A stretch of 42,936 nucleotides of DNA from an uncultured Cellulosilyticum sp. (GCA_934725855.1 CAKVCL010000028.1:1-42936); one strand, 5' to 3'. Positions 16,112-26,240 are shown, counted from the stretch's first letter. The notes: generated by a model not told the origin, from the letters alone. Numbers and translations are program-made.

Positions 16112-17143
16112 TTAACTTCCTTGATGCTCTTTAATCTTTATGTAGTCAGAATGTTTATAAAAAGCCAGTATGAATTCTGTAAACTCTCCTTTCTGACTCT
16201 CCACTTGAAACCCTATATTTAATATATTAGCCATACGCTTTGCATAATAAAGTCCCATACCTGTTGCTTTTGTATTGAGTCTGCCATTCGTTCCTGTATA
16301 GCCCTTATCAAATATTCTGCCTAGTTCCTCTTCTGCAATGCCTATCCCATTGTCTTTAATGAAAAGATAATAGGCTTTTTCATCTTCTTTACTTTGAATG
16401 ACTATCTTTCCACTTTCGCCTGTATACTTACTAGCATTGTTTAAAATCTGAGATAGGATATAGATTACCCATTTTTGATCATTAAGCACTTCGTAAGACT
16501 CAATCTCAACATCAAGCTCAATATTCTTATTCATAAAAAACTCTGCATTTTCCTTAATGGCTTTTTTTAAAGCCTCCTGCATTTGAAAATACTCCGCTAT
16601 AATATCTTCGCTATAATGATTGGCTCTTGCCACATATAACATTTGTGTCACACGAAATTTCATCTCTTCCATTTCATAGCTTAGTTTCTCTCTTTCTTCA
16701 TCAGGTAATCTTTTTGCAACCATTTCACATACTGCTAAATTAACCTTTATATCATGCACCGTTTGAGTTGTGTAATCCATCATATTGTTAAGGCTTTCTC
16801 TATAACTTGTTTCTTCCTTAGCAAACTTTTCTTTTTCATAGTTTATAGATTTTTGAATGAAACTAATCTCAGGTAAGTCTTGCCATCTCCTTAATATCTG
16901 TTCTATTTTTATATTTTTTTGTATACTTTCTTTTACTTTTTTATAGGCCATTGATATTTTATAATAATGCCACCCTATACATGAAATAAAGATCAAAACG
17001 CAAAGTCCATCCATATAGATTAAGTCATTAATGTGAACTTCCTCTGTCATGCTGAGGGTAAAAATGAGATTGACGATTCCCATACACCCTATAAAGCCTA
17101 AGATTAGAGTCATTTCCCTTATTAGATAGTCTTTAAATTTCAT
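16112..17143 (-). CDS. BceS-like intramembrane-sensing histidine kinase
   Basis: This 343-aa kinase has two N-terminal transmembrane helices (about residues 12-30 and 42-60) joined by a loop of only about ten residues. It thus has no extracellular sensor, the hallmark of intramembrane-sensing kinases that read the state of a Bce transporter. The phosphorylatable His is in QTVHDIK (H130). The HATPase domain shows LNNASKYTG (N box), KDNGIGIAEEELGRIFDKGYTG (G1/F boxes) and GMGLYYAKRM (G2). It overlaps the regulator stop by four bases (ATGA). It is expected to phosphorylate the adjacent response regulator. Confidence 0.9.
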   Translation of the reverse strand: MKFKDYLIREMTLILGFIGCMGIVNLIFTLSMTEEVHINDLIYMDGLCVLIFISCIGWHYYKISMAYKKVKESIQKNIKIEQILRRWQDLPEISFIQKSINYEKEKFAKEETSYRESLNNMMDYTTQTVHDIKVNLAVCEMVAKRLPDEEREKLSYEMEEMKFRVTQMLYVARANHYSEDIIAEYFQMQEALKKAIKENAEFFMNKNIELDVEIESYEVLNDQKWVIYILSQILNNASKYTGESGKIVIQSKEDEKAYYLFIKDNGIGIAEEELGRIFDKGYTGTNGRLNTKATGMGLYYAKRMANILNIGFQVESQKGEFTEFILAFYKHSDYIKIKEHQGS

Positions 17144-17823
17144 GATATGCTATAACCTATTCCTTTCTTTGTAGCAATGACATCATGAAGTCCCATTTCT
17201 TCAAGTCTACTTCTTAATCTATTTACATTAACCGTCAATGTATTTTCATTAACATAAATTTCATCGTCCCAAAGACGCTTCATCATTTCACTTCTTGAAA
17301 CAATCTCCCCTTTATGCTCTAAAAGGAGCTTAAGAATTCTAAACTCATTTTTAGTAAGTTCAATTACTTGCTCCTGATAAGACAGGGTCATTTCTTCAAT
17401 ATGCAGCTTCATCTCTTTATATAAGAGGATTTTATTTTCTTTTGTATCCATTTCATAAGTTCTTCTAAGCATCGCTTGTAATTTCGCAATAAGCACATTA
17501 CTATCAAAAGGCTTTTGAATATAATCATCCCCACCATTATTCATAGCCATAACAACATCCATGCTACTTTCCCTTGATGAAAGGAAAATAATAGGGACTT
17601 TGGTAACTTCTCTTAATCTCTTGCACCAGTAAAAGCCATCAAAATACGGCAAGTTAATATCTAGTAAAATAATCTGTGGATTAATCATGGTGGCTTCTTC
17701 TACTATTTGTGTAAAATCCTGCATCAAACTTACTTGATAACGCCAACCACTTAGTAAACTAGCTATCTCTTCTGCCATAGACCTGTCATCTTCAATCACT
17801 AAAATATGATATGCTTTTTCCAT
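17140..17823 (-). CDS. BceR-like OmpR-family response regulator
   Basis: An N-terminal receiver domain (acidic pair EDD; phosphoacceptor Asp in IILLDINLP; Lys in YIQKPF) is joined to a C-terminal winged-helix domain ending in ENTLTVNVNRLRSRLEEMG, the usual OmpR/PhoB recognition region. I prefer the ATG at 17823 (MEKAYH), preceded by GGGGGAAG. An in-frame ATG at 17841 is possible, with weaker support. The gene lies 35 or more bases downstream of the P-type ATPase and could be read through from it. Targets are probably the inverted repeats at 16028-16062. Confidence 0.92.
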   Translation of the reverse strand: MEKAYHILVIEDDRSMAEEIASLLSGWRYQVSLMQDFTQIVEEATMINPQIILLDINLPYFDGFYWCKRLREVTKVPIIFLSSRESSMDVVMAMNNGGDDYIQKPFDSNVLIAKLQAMLRRTYEMDTKENKILLYKEMKLHIEEMTLSYQEQVIELTKNEFRILKLLLEHKGEIVSRSEMMKRLWDDEIYVNENTLTVNVNRLRSRLEEMGLHDVIATKKGIGYSIS

Positions 17824-17876
17824 AACTCTTACTTCCCCCATTTTCTACCTTAACCTATCTGTGTTACTTTATTGCA

Positions 17877-20303
17877 CTACTTAAATTCATTTGCTTTACG
17901 CTTTTTTTTAATGGTATCTACTTTCTTAATAATGCTAGGTTTATATTTCTCATACTGCCTCTGGGTCCAGTGAAGTGCTATACAGAGGTATCTAAAAATA
18001 GACTCTGAGGCAATGGCAAATACCCCTAATAGCATACTGCATTTAAGTGATATCGAGCTGATAGCAAAAAGTCCTTTCATAAAAATAATGCAGAAAATCA
18101 TTCCCGCTAACATGACGCCAAAAATTGCCCATCTCCAGCTATTCATAGGCTTACTCACACGGTATAAAATCATAAAACCTACAATTGCCATAAGCATGAC
18201 ACTTGCAGTGGATACATCATCTTGTTCTACACCAAATACAAAGCTAAAAATAATGAGTGCACTTACAATAAAAAAATCAGTAAGTCCTGCGGGTAATGCC
18301 TTAAAAAGCACATTGCTCATAAAGCGTCCTTTAATACGGCTTGTGTTTCTTTCAAGAGCCAACAAAAAAGCAGGTGTCCCTATCGTAAACATACTAATAA
18401 GTGAAACTTGTGAAGGTTTTAATGGGTAACTCACCATAAAAATAATCGCAAATAAAGACATCATAAATGAAAATAAATTCTTTACTAAGAATAAGCTTGC
18501 TGAACGCTCAATATTGTTAACCACTCTGCGTCCTTCTTTTACAACCGAAGGCATACAAGCAAAATTAGATTCCAAAAGTACAAGCTGTGAAGCCTGAGCG
18601 GCTACTTCACTTCCTGAAGCCATGGCAATACTGCAATCAGCATCCTTTAGTGCCAGTACATCATTGACACCATCCCCTGTCATAGCTACGGTATGACCTG
18701 CTTCTTTTAAGGCACTTACAAAGGCGCGCTTTTGATTAGGCGTAACCCTACCAAATACTGTATACTTTTCTACCGCCTCTTTAATCTCCTCGTCTGTTTT
18801 TAAAGTGGATGCATCAATATAATGTTGTGCATTAAAAATCCCTGCTTCCTTCGCAATGGTAGAAACGGTTACAGGATTATCTCCCGAAATCACTTTAATC
18901 TCTACCCCTTGTTTTCTAAAATACTGAAACGTTCTTTTAGCTTCTTTTCTAATAGGATTGGCTAATAAAATAAGTGCCAGTGGCATAACTCTTTTCGTCA
19001 GCGGTTTGCCATCTAACTCACCTTCATACTTAGCAAAAACTAATACCCTGTTTCCTTGGCGGCTTAATTCTTCAATTTGCTCTCCATAATCTGCATACTG
19101 CTCTCTTAGTATAAACTCAGGTGCACCTAGTACATAATGTTCCTCTCCAAAGCTTAATCCACTATATTTCGTAGCTGATGAAAAGGAAACGATATGAGTT
19201 GCCACCCTCTGTGCTGGCTCTGTAAAATACTCACTCATAGCTTCCATGGTGGCATTATCTTTTGGCATGTTGTAAGCAAAATCACTAATCTGTCTTAAAA
19301 CCTCCCCTGAATCTTCAAACGAAATAATATCCACAACGGACATTTTATTTTCCGTAATTGTCCCTGTTTTATCCACACAAAGCACATCTACCCGTGCTAA
19401 AGTTTCAATGCACTTCATATCATGCACCAATACTTTTTTTCTAGCCAAATACATCACACTTACTGCCAGCGCCACACTCGTTAATAAATACAAGCCTTCT
19501 GGAATCATACCAATGACAGCTGCCACTGTGGCTGTTACACTATCTTTAAATGTCATTTTAGAAATGTAGTATTGTTCATAAAACAAAATGCCACTAATTG
19601 GAATGATTGCAATGCCTACCGCTTTTACAATCAGATTAAGAGAACGTATCATTTCTGATTGTTCTCCTTCTTTTTGTGCTTTAGCCTCTAATGTCAGCTT
19701 AGAAGCATAAGAATCTGCCCCTACCGCTGTGAGTCTTGCATAGCATTTGCCTGAAACAATAAAGCTTCCTGATAGTAACGTATCTTCTTTTCTCTTTTGA
19801 ATTTCATCCTGTTCCCCTGTAATTAGGGCTTCATTCACCTGTACTTCGCCATGAGTCACAATAGCATCTGCACAAATTTGATTGCCTGCTGTAAAAATGA
19901 CCACATCATCTTTAACGAGTTCCTCTACAGGAATCTCCTCTTCTTTTCCCTCACGAATGACTGTTGCTCTAGGTGCATTTAATACTGATAGTTTTTCTAA
20001 AGTCCGCTTAGAACGAATCTGCTGAATAATCCCTATTAATGTATTGGCAAGAATAATAGGCAGGAAGGTTAAATCTCTATAGGAACCTACCATAATAAGC
20101 AGCACTGCAATAATGGCAAAAATTAAGTTAAAATACGTACAGATATTACTAATAATAATCTGTTTTTCTGTCATAGAAGGCGGCTCAATGGGTGCATTTG
20201 TCTGATGATTTTCTATACGTTCTTGTACCGCTTCATAGGATAAGCCCATCGGCGTATTATCTTTCATCACGTTAGTTCTTGCCTCTTGTTTGCTATTTTC
20301 CAT
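17877..20303 (-). CDS. P-type cation-transporting ATPase
   Basis: This 808-aa enzyme has the complete P-type core: an actuator loop with TGEQ (about 162-165; most relatives have TGES), TM4 motif GMIPEGLYLLTS (about 265-276), phosphorylation site DKTGT (D311), KVISGDNPVT, and the hinge MTGDGVNDVLALKDAD. About ten transmembrane segments are predicted. There are no N-terminal metal-binding Cys motifs and no CPC in TM4, so it is not a heavy-metal P1B pump; a Ca2+/Mg2+-type (CtpE-like) exporter is the nearest comparison, with the ion unproven. GGGAGGGGG precedes the start. It lies upstream of, and in line with, the two-component genes. Confidence 0.9.
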   Translation of the reverse strand: MENSKQEARTNVMKDNTPMGLSYEAVQERIENHQTNAPIEPPSMTEKQIIISNICTYFNLIFAIIAVLLIMVGSYRDLTFLPIILANTLIGIIQQIRSKRTLEKLSVLNAPRATVIREGKEEEIPVEELVKDDVVIFTAGNQICADAIVTHGEVQVNEALITGEQDEIQKRKEDTLLSGSFIVSGKCYARLTAVGADSYASKLTLEAKAQKEGEQSEMIRSLNLIVKAVGIAIIPISGILFYEQYYISKMTFKDSVTATVAAVIGMIPEGLYLLTSVALAVSVMYLARKKVLVHDMKCIETLARVDVLCVDKTGTITENKMSVVDIISFEDSGEVLRQISDFAYNMPKDNATMEAMSEYFTEPAQRVATHIVSFSSATKYSGLSFGEEHYVLGAPEFILREQYADYGEQIEELSRQGNRVLVFAKYEGELDGKPLTKRVMPLALILLANPIRKEAKRTFQYFRKQGVEIKVISGDNPVTVSTIAKEAGIFNAQHYIDASTLKTDEEIKEAVEKYTVFGRVTPNQKRAFVSALKEAGHTVAMTGDGVNDVLALKDADCSIAMASGSEVAAQASQLVLLESNFACMPSVVKEGRRVVNNIERSASLFLVKNLFSFMMSLFAIIFMVSYPLKPSQVSLISMFTIGTPAFLLALERNTSRIKGRFMSNVLFKALPAGLTDFFIVSALIIFSFVFGVEQDDVSTASVMLMAIVGFMILYRVSKPMNSWRWAIFGVMLAGMIFCIIFMKGLFAISSISLKCSMLLGVFAIASESIFRYLCIALHWTQRQYEKYKPSIIKKVDTIKKKRKANEFK

Positions 20304-20468
20304 ACTTGTTTTTCCCCCTCCCTATTATTTTTTAGTTCATTCTACCCTTTATGTAAAACTACTTATCCTTCAATCCATATTCCTTTTAAGTATAGCCATT
20401 TTTTTAGTTTTTTATTATGTCTCTATTTTTTTATTTTGTTCTTAACAATCAGCATAATAACAGTTTAC

Positions 20469-21392
20469 TCACATGCTTACTATGCCGCTCGCCATTTCTC
20501 CAAGTATTTCTTCTAAGTCTGCTTCTATGCTAATCGCTTTTTGAATGAGTTCTTGTGGAATGCGTGCTTCTTTTTTATTGATTCGAATCAACTTTGCGTT
20601 TTCATACTCTTTCGTCATATTTTCAAAAGGCGTACGAATAAGCTCTGGTCTCTTAGTGCCTGCGCCCAGTTCTAAAAAGACCATCTTCCCCTGCTTATTA
20701 GATTCAATGAACCCTCTATAAGCTTCTACTGCTTCACGATCTCCATAATCCTTTTCATCTTCTGATAATTTAACATCTATATTATGCCTAGCTATATCTT
20801 TATCTGGGATAAGGTACGCTCCGCAATATTGGCAGCGTGGCACTTTATTAGGTGTAATCTCCAAGTTGCCATGCATACTTTTTATCATCCCATCTAATAA
20901 GTCTTTACTTTCATAAGCCTTATGACAGCATGGTTTACTACATTTTAAATAACGGATATCTCCTCTATAAGCAAAAACTCTTGCCTCATCAAAGCCTGTT
21001 TTTTGTACCTGTCCATCAATATTCGTCGTGTAAATAAAATAGTTTTTATGACGCAGTAGCCTTAATAAATCCTTATAACCATTACCCACATCTGTATTGT
21101 AATTAATCTCACGAATGTATCTTGCCCAAAACCCCCAATATGCTTTTGCATTTTGACTGGATATATTCGCATACATTTCCTCAAGTTCACTGATTTTTCT
21201 ATAACCCATTCTAAAATAATCACTAAAATAGTCTTTTACTAACCGAGATTTATCATAATCAATTCCACCTGAAGCTGAAAGTCCACCACCTATTCCTACG
21301 ACTATGGCATCTGCTTCACCCAGCCATTTTCTAATGGCTATGATTTCTTGTGAATAGTCTTTATGCTTTTTAAATAATTTCTCTAGTATCAT
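20469..21392 (-). CDS. SIR2-family protein, SirTM-like, with altered catalytic position
   Basis: This 307-aa NAD-binding protein shows GIGGGLSASGGIDY (about 33-46), the sirtuin GAG-x-S loop in the form seen in SirTM enzymes. YTTNIDGQVQKTGF (about 121-134) equals the TQNID motif. The zinc Cys set is KCSKPC (C151, C155) with RCQYCG. At the position of the catalytic His of ELHG the sequence reads AYRGDI (R143); SirTM enzymes have Gln there. SirTM proteins are protein ADP-ribosyltransferases, usually next to a macrodomain gene and a GcvH-like protein; neither is adjacent here. The start has AAGGTGAG. Deacylase activity is unlikely; ADP-ribosyl transfer or plain NAD/ADP-ribose binding is possible. 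Confidence 0.78.
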   Translation of the reverse strand: MILEKLFKKHKDYSQEIIAIRKWLGEADAIVVGIGGGLSASGGIDYDKSRLVKDYFSDYFRMGYRKISELEEMYANISSQNAKAYWGFWARYIREINYNTDVGNGYKDLLRLLRHKNYFIYTTNIDGQVQKTGFDEARVFAYRGDIRYLKCSKPCCHKAYESKDLLDGMIKSMHGNLEITPNKVPRCQYCGAYLIPDKDIARHNIDVKLSEDEKDYGDREAVEAYRGFIESNKQGKMVFLELGAGTKRPELIRTPFENMTKEYENAKLIRINKKEARIPQELIQKAISIEADLEEILGEMASGIVSM

Positions 21393-21454
21393 TCATCTCA
21401 CCTTCTTTTTAATGCGCCCTAACCGATTTGCTTTTTTATCTTCTTAAACAATGA

Positions 21455-21489
21455 AACAGGTATTGCCCTAATCCCTTGCAATACCTGTT
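21455..21489 (-). terminator. terminator after the aminotransferase gene
   Basis: A perfect 12-bp stem AACAGGTATTGC/GCAATACCTGTT starts about 24 bases past the stop at 21513. The T-stretch after it on the minus strand is broken (TCATTGTTT). Confidence 0.78.
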
Positions 21490-21512
21490 GTTCTATAGCT
21501 TCTTCTATCTTA

Positions 21513-22703
21513 TTACGCTTTATAAGAATCTGCTAGTTTTTTGAATGCAGGAAGTGAACGCATAATCATAGATTCTTCTACACAGTAAGAAATTCTTACA
21601 TAACCAGGGCATCCAAAATCATCTGCTGCTACAATGAGTAAATCATAACCTTTTGCCTTTTCGCAGAATGCTTTTGCATCCTCTTCTAATGCCTTTACAA
21701 ATAAATAAAAAGCACCTTGAGGATTCACACACTCATAACCATACTCTGTTAAATTTTTATAAAGGATATCTCTATTTTTCTTGTATAAGTCAATATCACC
21801 TGTTTGACCCACGCATTTTTCAATCACTCTTTGGAATAAACTTGGGGCACATACATACCCTAAAGCTCTACCTGCACCACAAACTGCCGCATACACTGCT
21901 TTGCTATCTTCTACTTCATCTGGTACTAATATGTAGCCAATACGTTCACCTGGAAGTGAAAGGGATTTACTATAAGAATAGCATACCAGCGTATTGTGAT
22001 AGAATTTTGTTGCATAAGGTACTTCTACCCCATCATAAGCAATTTCTCTATAAGGTTCATCGCTAATGAGCACAATTGGATGATTGTATGCTTTAGATTT
22101 TCTTTCTAATAAAGCTGCTAATTTTTCAAGGGTTTCTTTTGAATAAACCACGCCAGATGGATTATTAGGTGAATTAATAATAATCGCCTTTGTTTTTTCA
22201 TTAATTGTTTCTTCTAAAGCCTTAAAGTTAATTTGGAAGTCCTTTGTATCTGCTGGCACCATCTTAAAAATTGCCCCTTGCCCTTCAATAAATACACGAT
22301 ACTCTGGGAAGAATGGTGCAATCACCACAAACTCATCTTCTTTAGATTCTGTAAGAGCTTTAATGCAAATACATAATGACGCGGCTGCTCCACAAGTTAT
22401 ATAAAAGTTATTAGGTCCTACATTTAATCCATAAGTTTTATTGAGATAGTTAGCAATAGCTGCTCTTGTTGCCACACTACCTTGTGCTGAAGTATAACCA
22501 TGAATATCTGAAGAATTGACTGTATCTAAAATTTCAATAATAGACTCTTTCACACAAACTGGAGAAGGGACAGTTGGATTGCCAATACTAAAATCAAATA
22601 CATTTTCTTTTCCTACCACTTCAGCTCTTTTCATCCCATATTCAAATAATTCTCTGATGGTGGAACGCTTGCTTCCTAAACCATACATTTTTTCTGAAAT
22701 CAT
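21513..22703 (-). CDS. pyridoxal-phosphate-dependent aminotransferase (class I/II)
   Basis: This 396-aa fold-type I aminotransferase has the PLP-stabilising NSPNNPSGVVYS (about 177-188), SDEPYREI, and the Schiff-base lysine in YSYSKSLSLPGERIGY (about 242-257). A C-terminal substrate-carboxylate Arg lies in YVRISYCV. N-terminal GNPTVPSP is the usual substrate loop. The closest functional group is AspC/alanine-type aminotransferases; the amino donor is not identifiable. AGGTAGGGG precedes the ATG. It appears monocistronic, with its own terminator. Confidence 0.9.
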   Translation of the reverse strand: MISEKMYGLGSKRSTIRELFEYGMKRAEVVGKENVFDFSIGNPTVPSPVCVKESIIEILDTVNSSDIHGYTSAQGSVATRAAIANYLNKTYGLNVGPNNFYITCGAAASLCICIKALTESKEDEFVVIAPFFPEYRVFIEGQGAIFKMVPADTKDFQINFKALEETINEKTKAIIINSPNNPSGVVYSKETLEKLAALLERKSKAYNHPIVLISDEPYREIAYDGVEVPYATKFYHNTLVCYSYSKSLSLPGERIGYILVPDEVEDSKAVYAAVCGAGRALGYVCAPSLFQRVIEKCVGQTGDIDLYKKNRDILYKNLTEYGYECVNPQGAFYLFVKALEEDAKAFCEKAKGYDLLIVAADDFGCPGYVRISYCVEESMIMRSLPAFKKLADSYKA

Positions 22704-22802
22704 TTTTTCCCCTACCTTTGCTCATTTTCTCAAACTCAAATCTATTTTTCATCTTATTTTTATATCATAACTCATTTTCTAATGATTTTAAACACTCATT
22801 AC

Positions 22803-23666
22803 TTATTCAAAAGTCATCTCATAACTGCAGCTAAATTTTTCTTTTGCTTCAAGGCTAATAAAATCTTTTTTCTCACTAAGTTCATCACTATTAGCTAGGT
22901 AATCCGTGTGCCCCATCCATGGTTCAATGCAAACAAAAGGTGCACCTCCAACTGGTGACCATAAGCCTAAAAATGGCATTTCTTTTCTATTCACACTGAC
23001 GCTATGTGAATTTTTAAAAGTTTTTAAAGTTACCTTATCACTTACTACTTTAGAAAGTATAATGGCATCCTCTTTAAAAAGTTCTAATGATAAAGGCACC
23101 ACCTCAGCATTAAAAGCTTTTTCTTCTCCTGTTAATAAAACATCTGGTGTTGCAATCAGTCTTGTAGCCCCTACTTTTTCAAATTCAAAATAATAATCTT
23201 CAAATTGTTCCCCTTCAATCAGTGGACAATTAAAAGCAGGATGCGCCCCTATGGTAAAGTACATTTTAGTCGTACCACAGTTTTCGACTTCATAAGTGAC
23301 TTTTATGGTGTTTTTTATAAGTGTATAGGTAATGTTTAGCTCAAATTCAAAAGGATATTTTTCTTTCGTTTGCTCATTGGCATATAAACAAAATACTAAT
23401 TCATTTTCTTTTTGAATCACTTCATCAAATGTCATATCTCTTGCAAACCCATGCTGTGTTAAATGATATTCTTTTCCTTCATATGTATAAGTATTGTTAT
23501 TAACTTTCCCTACTATTGGAAATAAAACAGGTGCTTGACGTCCCCAGTATTTTTTATCACCACACCATAAATACTCTAAGCCTTCTTTATTTTTTACACT
23601 TGTGAGTTCAGCCCCAGCGTTTTTTGCTGTCACTGTTAAATATTCATTTTTTAATTGGTATGTCAT
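22803..23666 (-). CDS. aldose 1-epimerase family protein (LacX-like)
   Basis: At 287 aa it has the galactose-mutarotase beta-sandwich fold. WCGDKKYWGRQAPVLFPIVGK resembles the family's N-terminal sugar-binding loop, the active-site His lies in LTQHGFARDM, a second conserved His in IGAHPAFNCPL, and ICIEPW supplies the general acid/base Glu region. This short branch (LacX/YeaD-like) acts on hexoses or hexose phosphates. It lies just downstream of the mannan operon, past a terminator, with its own extended -10 promoter, so a supporting role in hexose handling is plausible but not shown. Confidence 0.85.
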   Translation of the reverse strand: MTYQLKNEYLTVTAKNAGAELTSVKNKEGLEYLWCGDKKYWGRQAPVLFPIVGKVNNNTYTYEGKEYHLTQHGFARDMTFDEVIQKENELVFCLYANEQTKEKYPFEFELNITYTLIKNTIKVTYEVENCGTTKMYFTIGAHPAFNCPLIEGEQFEDYYFEFEKVGATRLIATPDVLLTGEEKAFNAEVVPLSLELFKEDAIILSKVVSDKVTLKTFKNSHSVSVNRKEMPFLGLWSPVGGAPFVCIEPWMGHTDYLANSDELSEKKDFISLEAKEKFSCSYEMTFE

Positions 23667-23713
23667 TGTATGCCTCCTAAATTTTATCTTTTAGTATGCT
23701 TTTATATTATTTC

Positions 23714-23722
23714 ATTATACCA
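23714..23722 (-). promoter_or_regulatory. extended -10 promoter of the epimerase gene
   Basis: On the minus strand TGGTATAAT combines a TGn extension with a perfect TATAAT. No -35 of quality is present. It is about 50 bases upstream of the start at 23666. Confidence 0.6.
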
Positions 23723-23783
23723 TGCCTTTTCCATCTACTAGTGCATCTTTTATTGAAATAGACTGAAAAAAAGTAATCAAAAA

Positions 23784-23837
23784 GCACCTCTTGAAAATTA
23801 AACAAATAAACGAATAAATGTTCTCTCTTCAAAAGGT
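23784..23837 (-). terminator. terminator of the mannan utilisation operon
   Basis: On the minus strand GCACCTTTTGAA pairs with TTCAAGAGGTGC (one U-G pair), followed by TTTTTG. It begins nine bases past the stop of the last GH130 gene. Confidence 0.85.
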
Positions 23838-23845
23838 GCATGATT

Positions 23846-25033
23846 TTATTTTGATTGATTCTTTAAGAAGTCTAAGTTCTTTTGGATTAAATCGCATCTT
23901 TGTTTCACACAATCCACAGAACGAAGTGGATCAGTTGGTGTATTAAAGGTATAATCCACTAACTTTTCAATCGTCGTCGTTGCTACATGTAGTCTAGTAT
24001 CAGCTGTTGCATAATAGATGTATACATCCCCATTATCACGTGCAATGGCTCCATTTGTAAATGCCACATTACCCACATCGCCAATAATCTCAAGCTCATG
24101 TGGTGCAATAAAGAAACCAGATGGCTCTGCTATCACTTTAGATGGATCATCGAGTGCTGTAGCAAAGACATAAATGACATATCTAAGTCCTGCTGCTGTA
24201 TTTCTTACACCATGTGCAATATGAATCCAGCCTTTTTCTGTTTTGATTGGCACAGCCCCTGCACCATTTTTAACTTCGGTAATCGTATGGTATTTACGTC
24301 TGCTGGTAATAAGTTCTTCTTCGATATATGCCTGAGTAATATCATCACATAATCCAAAACCAATTCCTCCGCCACTTCCTGTATCAATAAAGCTGTCTTG
24401 TGGTCTTGTATAGAAAGCATATTTACCGTTTACAAACTCTGGATGCAAGACAACATTTCTTTGTTGTGCTGATTTGGTTTTAAGATTAGGAAGTCTTTCC
24501 CATGTTTTAAGGTCTTTTGTTCTGACAATTCCAGCTTGTGCTACAGCTGCTGATAGCTCTGGGTCATCTTTATCTTTACTTTCAGAGCAGAACACGCCAT
24601 AAATGTAACCATCTTCATGCTTAGTCAGTCTCATATCATACACATTGGTTTCTTCCTTTTCTGTATCAGGAAGTAAGATAGGGAAATCCCAAAATCTAAA
24701 ATTATCCACACCATTTGGACTTTCAGCCACTGCAAAGAATGATTTTCTATCGTTTCCTTCAACCCTTGCTACCACATAAAACTTACCATTTAATTCAATC
24801 GCCCCTGCATTAAAGACTGCATTAACCCCTAATCTCTCCATAAAAAATGGATTGGTTTCTGGATTTAGGTCATAACGCCAGATAAGTGGTGCATGATGTT
24901 TGGTTAATACGGGATTCTCATAACGTGTGTAAATCCCATTATACTCATCTATTGGACGATTAGGTTTTGTGATAAGTGCTTCGTATTTCGCACTTTCTCT
25001 TTGATAATTTTCATTAAAACATGTTTTAGTCAT
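23846..25033 (-). CDS. GH130_1-like 4-O-beta-mannosylglucose phosphorylase
   Basis: This is a five-bladed beta-propeller GH130 enzyme of about 395 aa. [14 protein letters not shown] and [18 protein letters not shown] match the long GH130_1 group, which phosphorolyses mannosyl-beta-1,4-glucose to mannose-1-phosphate and glucose. The catalytic Asp is in TNVYDMRL (about D133). RPQDSF and GGGIGFG supply the phosphate and substrate loops. I start at the ATG at 25033 (GAGGAGG seven bases upstream); an in-frame TTG directly before it is unlikely. It overlaps the epimerase stop by 8 bases (ATGACTAA). The coupling with a 2-epimerase gene is the strongest argument for the substrate. It is cytosolic (no signal peptide). 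Confidence 0.88.
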   Translation of the reverse strand: MTKTCFNENYQRESAKYEALITKPNRPIDEYNGIYTRYENPVLTKHHAPLIWRYDLNPETNPFFMERLGVNAVFNAGAIELNGKFYVVARVEGNDRKSFFAVAESPNGVDNFRFWDFPILLPDTEKEETNVYDMRLTKHEDGYIYGVFCSESKDKDDPELSAAVAQAGIVRTKDLKTWERLPNLKTKSAQQRNVVLHPEFVNGKYAFYTRPQDSFIDTGSGGGIGFGLCDDITQAYIEEELITSRRKYHTITEVKNGAGAVPIKTEKGWIHIAHGVRNTAAGLRYVIYVFATALDDPSKVIAEPSGFFIAPHELEIIGDVGNVAFTNGAIARDNGDVYIYYATADTRLHVATTTIEKLVDYTFNTPTDPLRSVDCVKQRCDLIQKNLDFLKNQSK

Positions 25034-26240
25034 CAATTTTCCTCCTCATTACTTCTAAACACATTCTACCATTATGATATGGACATTTCCATGGTTCAAC
25101 GATCGGATAAGTTATATTAGGTTTATTTTCTGCACTTAGCTGCCAATACCATTCTGAACCTTCTCTCGGATCAATGAAATATTCTTTTATGTATGCCCAT
25201 TCCTTAAGTGCACTTTCTTTAAATGCTTGATCTCCTGACTTTTCATAAGCATTTAAAAATCCCACTACGGTTTCTGCCTGTACCCACCATATTTTCGTTT
25301 CATCAATTTCTTCATTAAAGCGCTCATTATTAAGCGTGCCCACTTTTATTCCTTTTTCGCTTATAAACTCTTTAAATGCCACTTCTTTCACTTTATAAGC
25401 AATCTCTATCGTATATTTTTTGATTTTCTTGGTGAGCTGCTCATCACCTAATACTTCAGCTGCACGGTCAATGAGCCAAGCTGCTTCAATATCATGTCCA
25501 TAAGAATGCATATCAGCAATGGAATGAAGCTTGGTGTCAAAGAAAACCTCCAATTGCTTCTTATCTGGATTATATACTTTTTCTTCTACCATCTCTAAGA
25601 TAGCTTTTAAACATTTTGCCACTTCTTCTTTATGACTCACACGATACAATTCTGTATACGCTTCTAGCACATGTAAAATCGTGTTCATCGTTTTCTGGGC
25701 TACTTTACCTTCTGCTATCATATGTGGATCATCACAAAGTTTTTGATTATCAATCAAGTGCCACTGTCTATCAAAGGCTTCTAAATAACCATACTCATCT
25801 TTGCATCCTGTTTCAATACGATTAAATAGCTCCATTGCTAGCATCAATGCTTCCTCATTTTTAGAAGCTTCATAATAAGAGGATAAAGCATAAATGGCAA
25901 AAGCTTGATTATAAGTATGTTTCATATCTTCTATAGGCTGCCCTTTATAATCTAGCATCCAATAAACGCCACCATAGGTATGATCGATACAATACTTTTT
26001 CATAAATTCGTAAGCATGTATTGCATTTTCTAGTAAAGCCTTCTCTCCTAATGCCACGTAAGCATTAGAAAAGAACCACATAATTCTACTATTTAAAATA
26101 CACCCCTTACTTGCCTTTTGATCTAAGACTAAGTCATAATCCATATAGCCATAATAGCCACCAAATTCATCATCTCTAAGCTTCGTCCAAAAAGGAATGA
26201 TTTTATCACACAGATGTGATTTAACTTCTGATACTAGCAC
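25026..26240 (-). CDS. cellobiose 2-epimerase (AGE superfamily)
   Basis: This is an (alpha/alpha)6-barrel sugar 2-epimerase of about 404 aa. Catalytic His residues lie in [28 protein letters not shown] and the C-terminal [29 protein letters not shown] is characteristic of cellobiose 2-epimerases. In mannan pathways it turns beta-1,4-mannobiose into mannosyl-glucose for the GH130_1 enzyme encoded next. The start codon is GTG: I prefer 26240 (AGAAGG eight bases upstream) over the GTG at 26249, which overlaps its own ribosome site. It is the second-last gene of the operon. Confidence 0.9.
   Translation of the reverse strand: MLVSEVKSHLCDKIIPFWTKLRDDEFGGYYGYMDYDLVLDQKASKGCILNSRIMWFFSNAYVALGEKALLENAIHAYEFMKKYCIDHTYGGVYWMLDYKGQPIEDMKHTYNQAFAIYALSSYYEASKNEEALMLAMELFNRIETGCKDEYGYLEAFDRQWHLIDNQKLCDDPHMIAEGKVAQKTMNTILHVLEAYTELYRVSHKEEVAKCLKAILEMVEEKVYNPDKKQLEVFFDTKLHSIADMHSYGHDIEAAWLIDRAAEVLGDEQLTKKIKKYTIEIAYKVKEVAFKEFISEKGIKVGTLNNERFNEEIDETKIWWVQAETVVGFLNAYEKSGDQAFKESALKEWAYIKEYFIDPREGSEWYWQLSAENKPNITYPIVEPWKCPYHNGRMCLEVMRRKIDD

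Noticed and set aside
17877..20303. Heavy-metal (P1B) exporter
   Set aside because: No CPC/SPC motif in TM4 (PEGL is present instead) and no N-terminal CxxC metal-binding domains.
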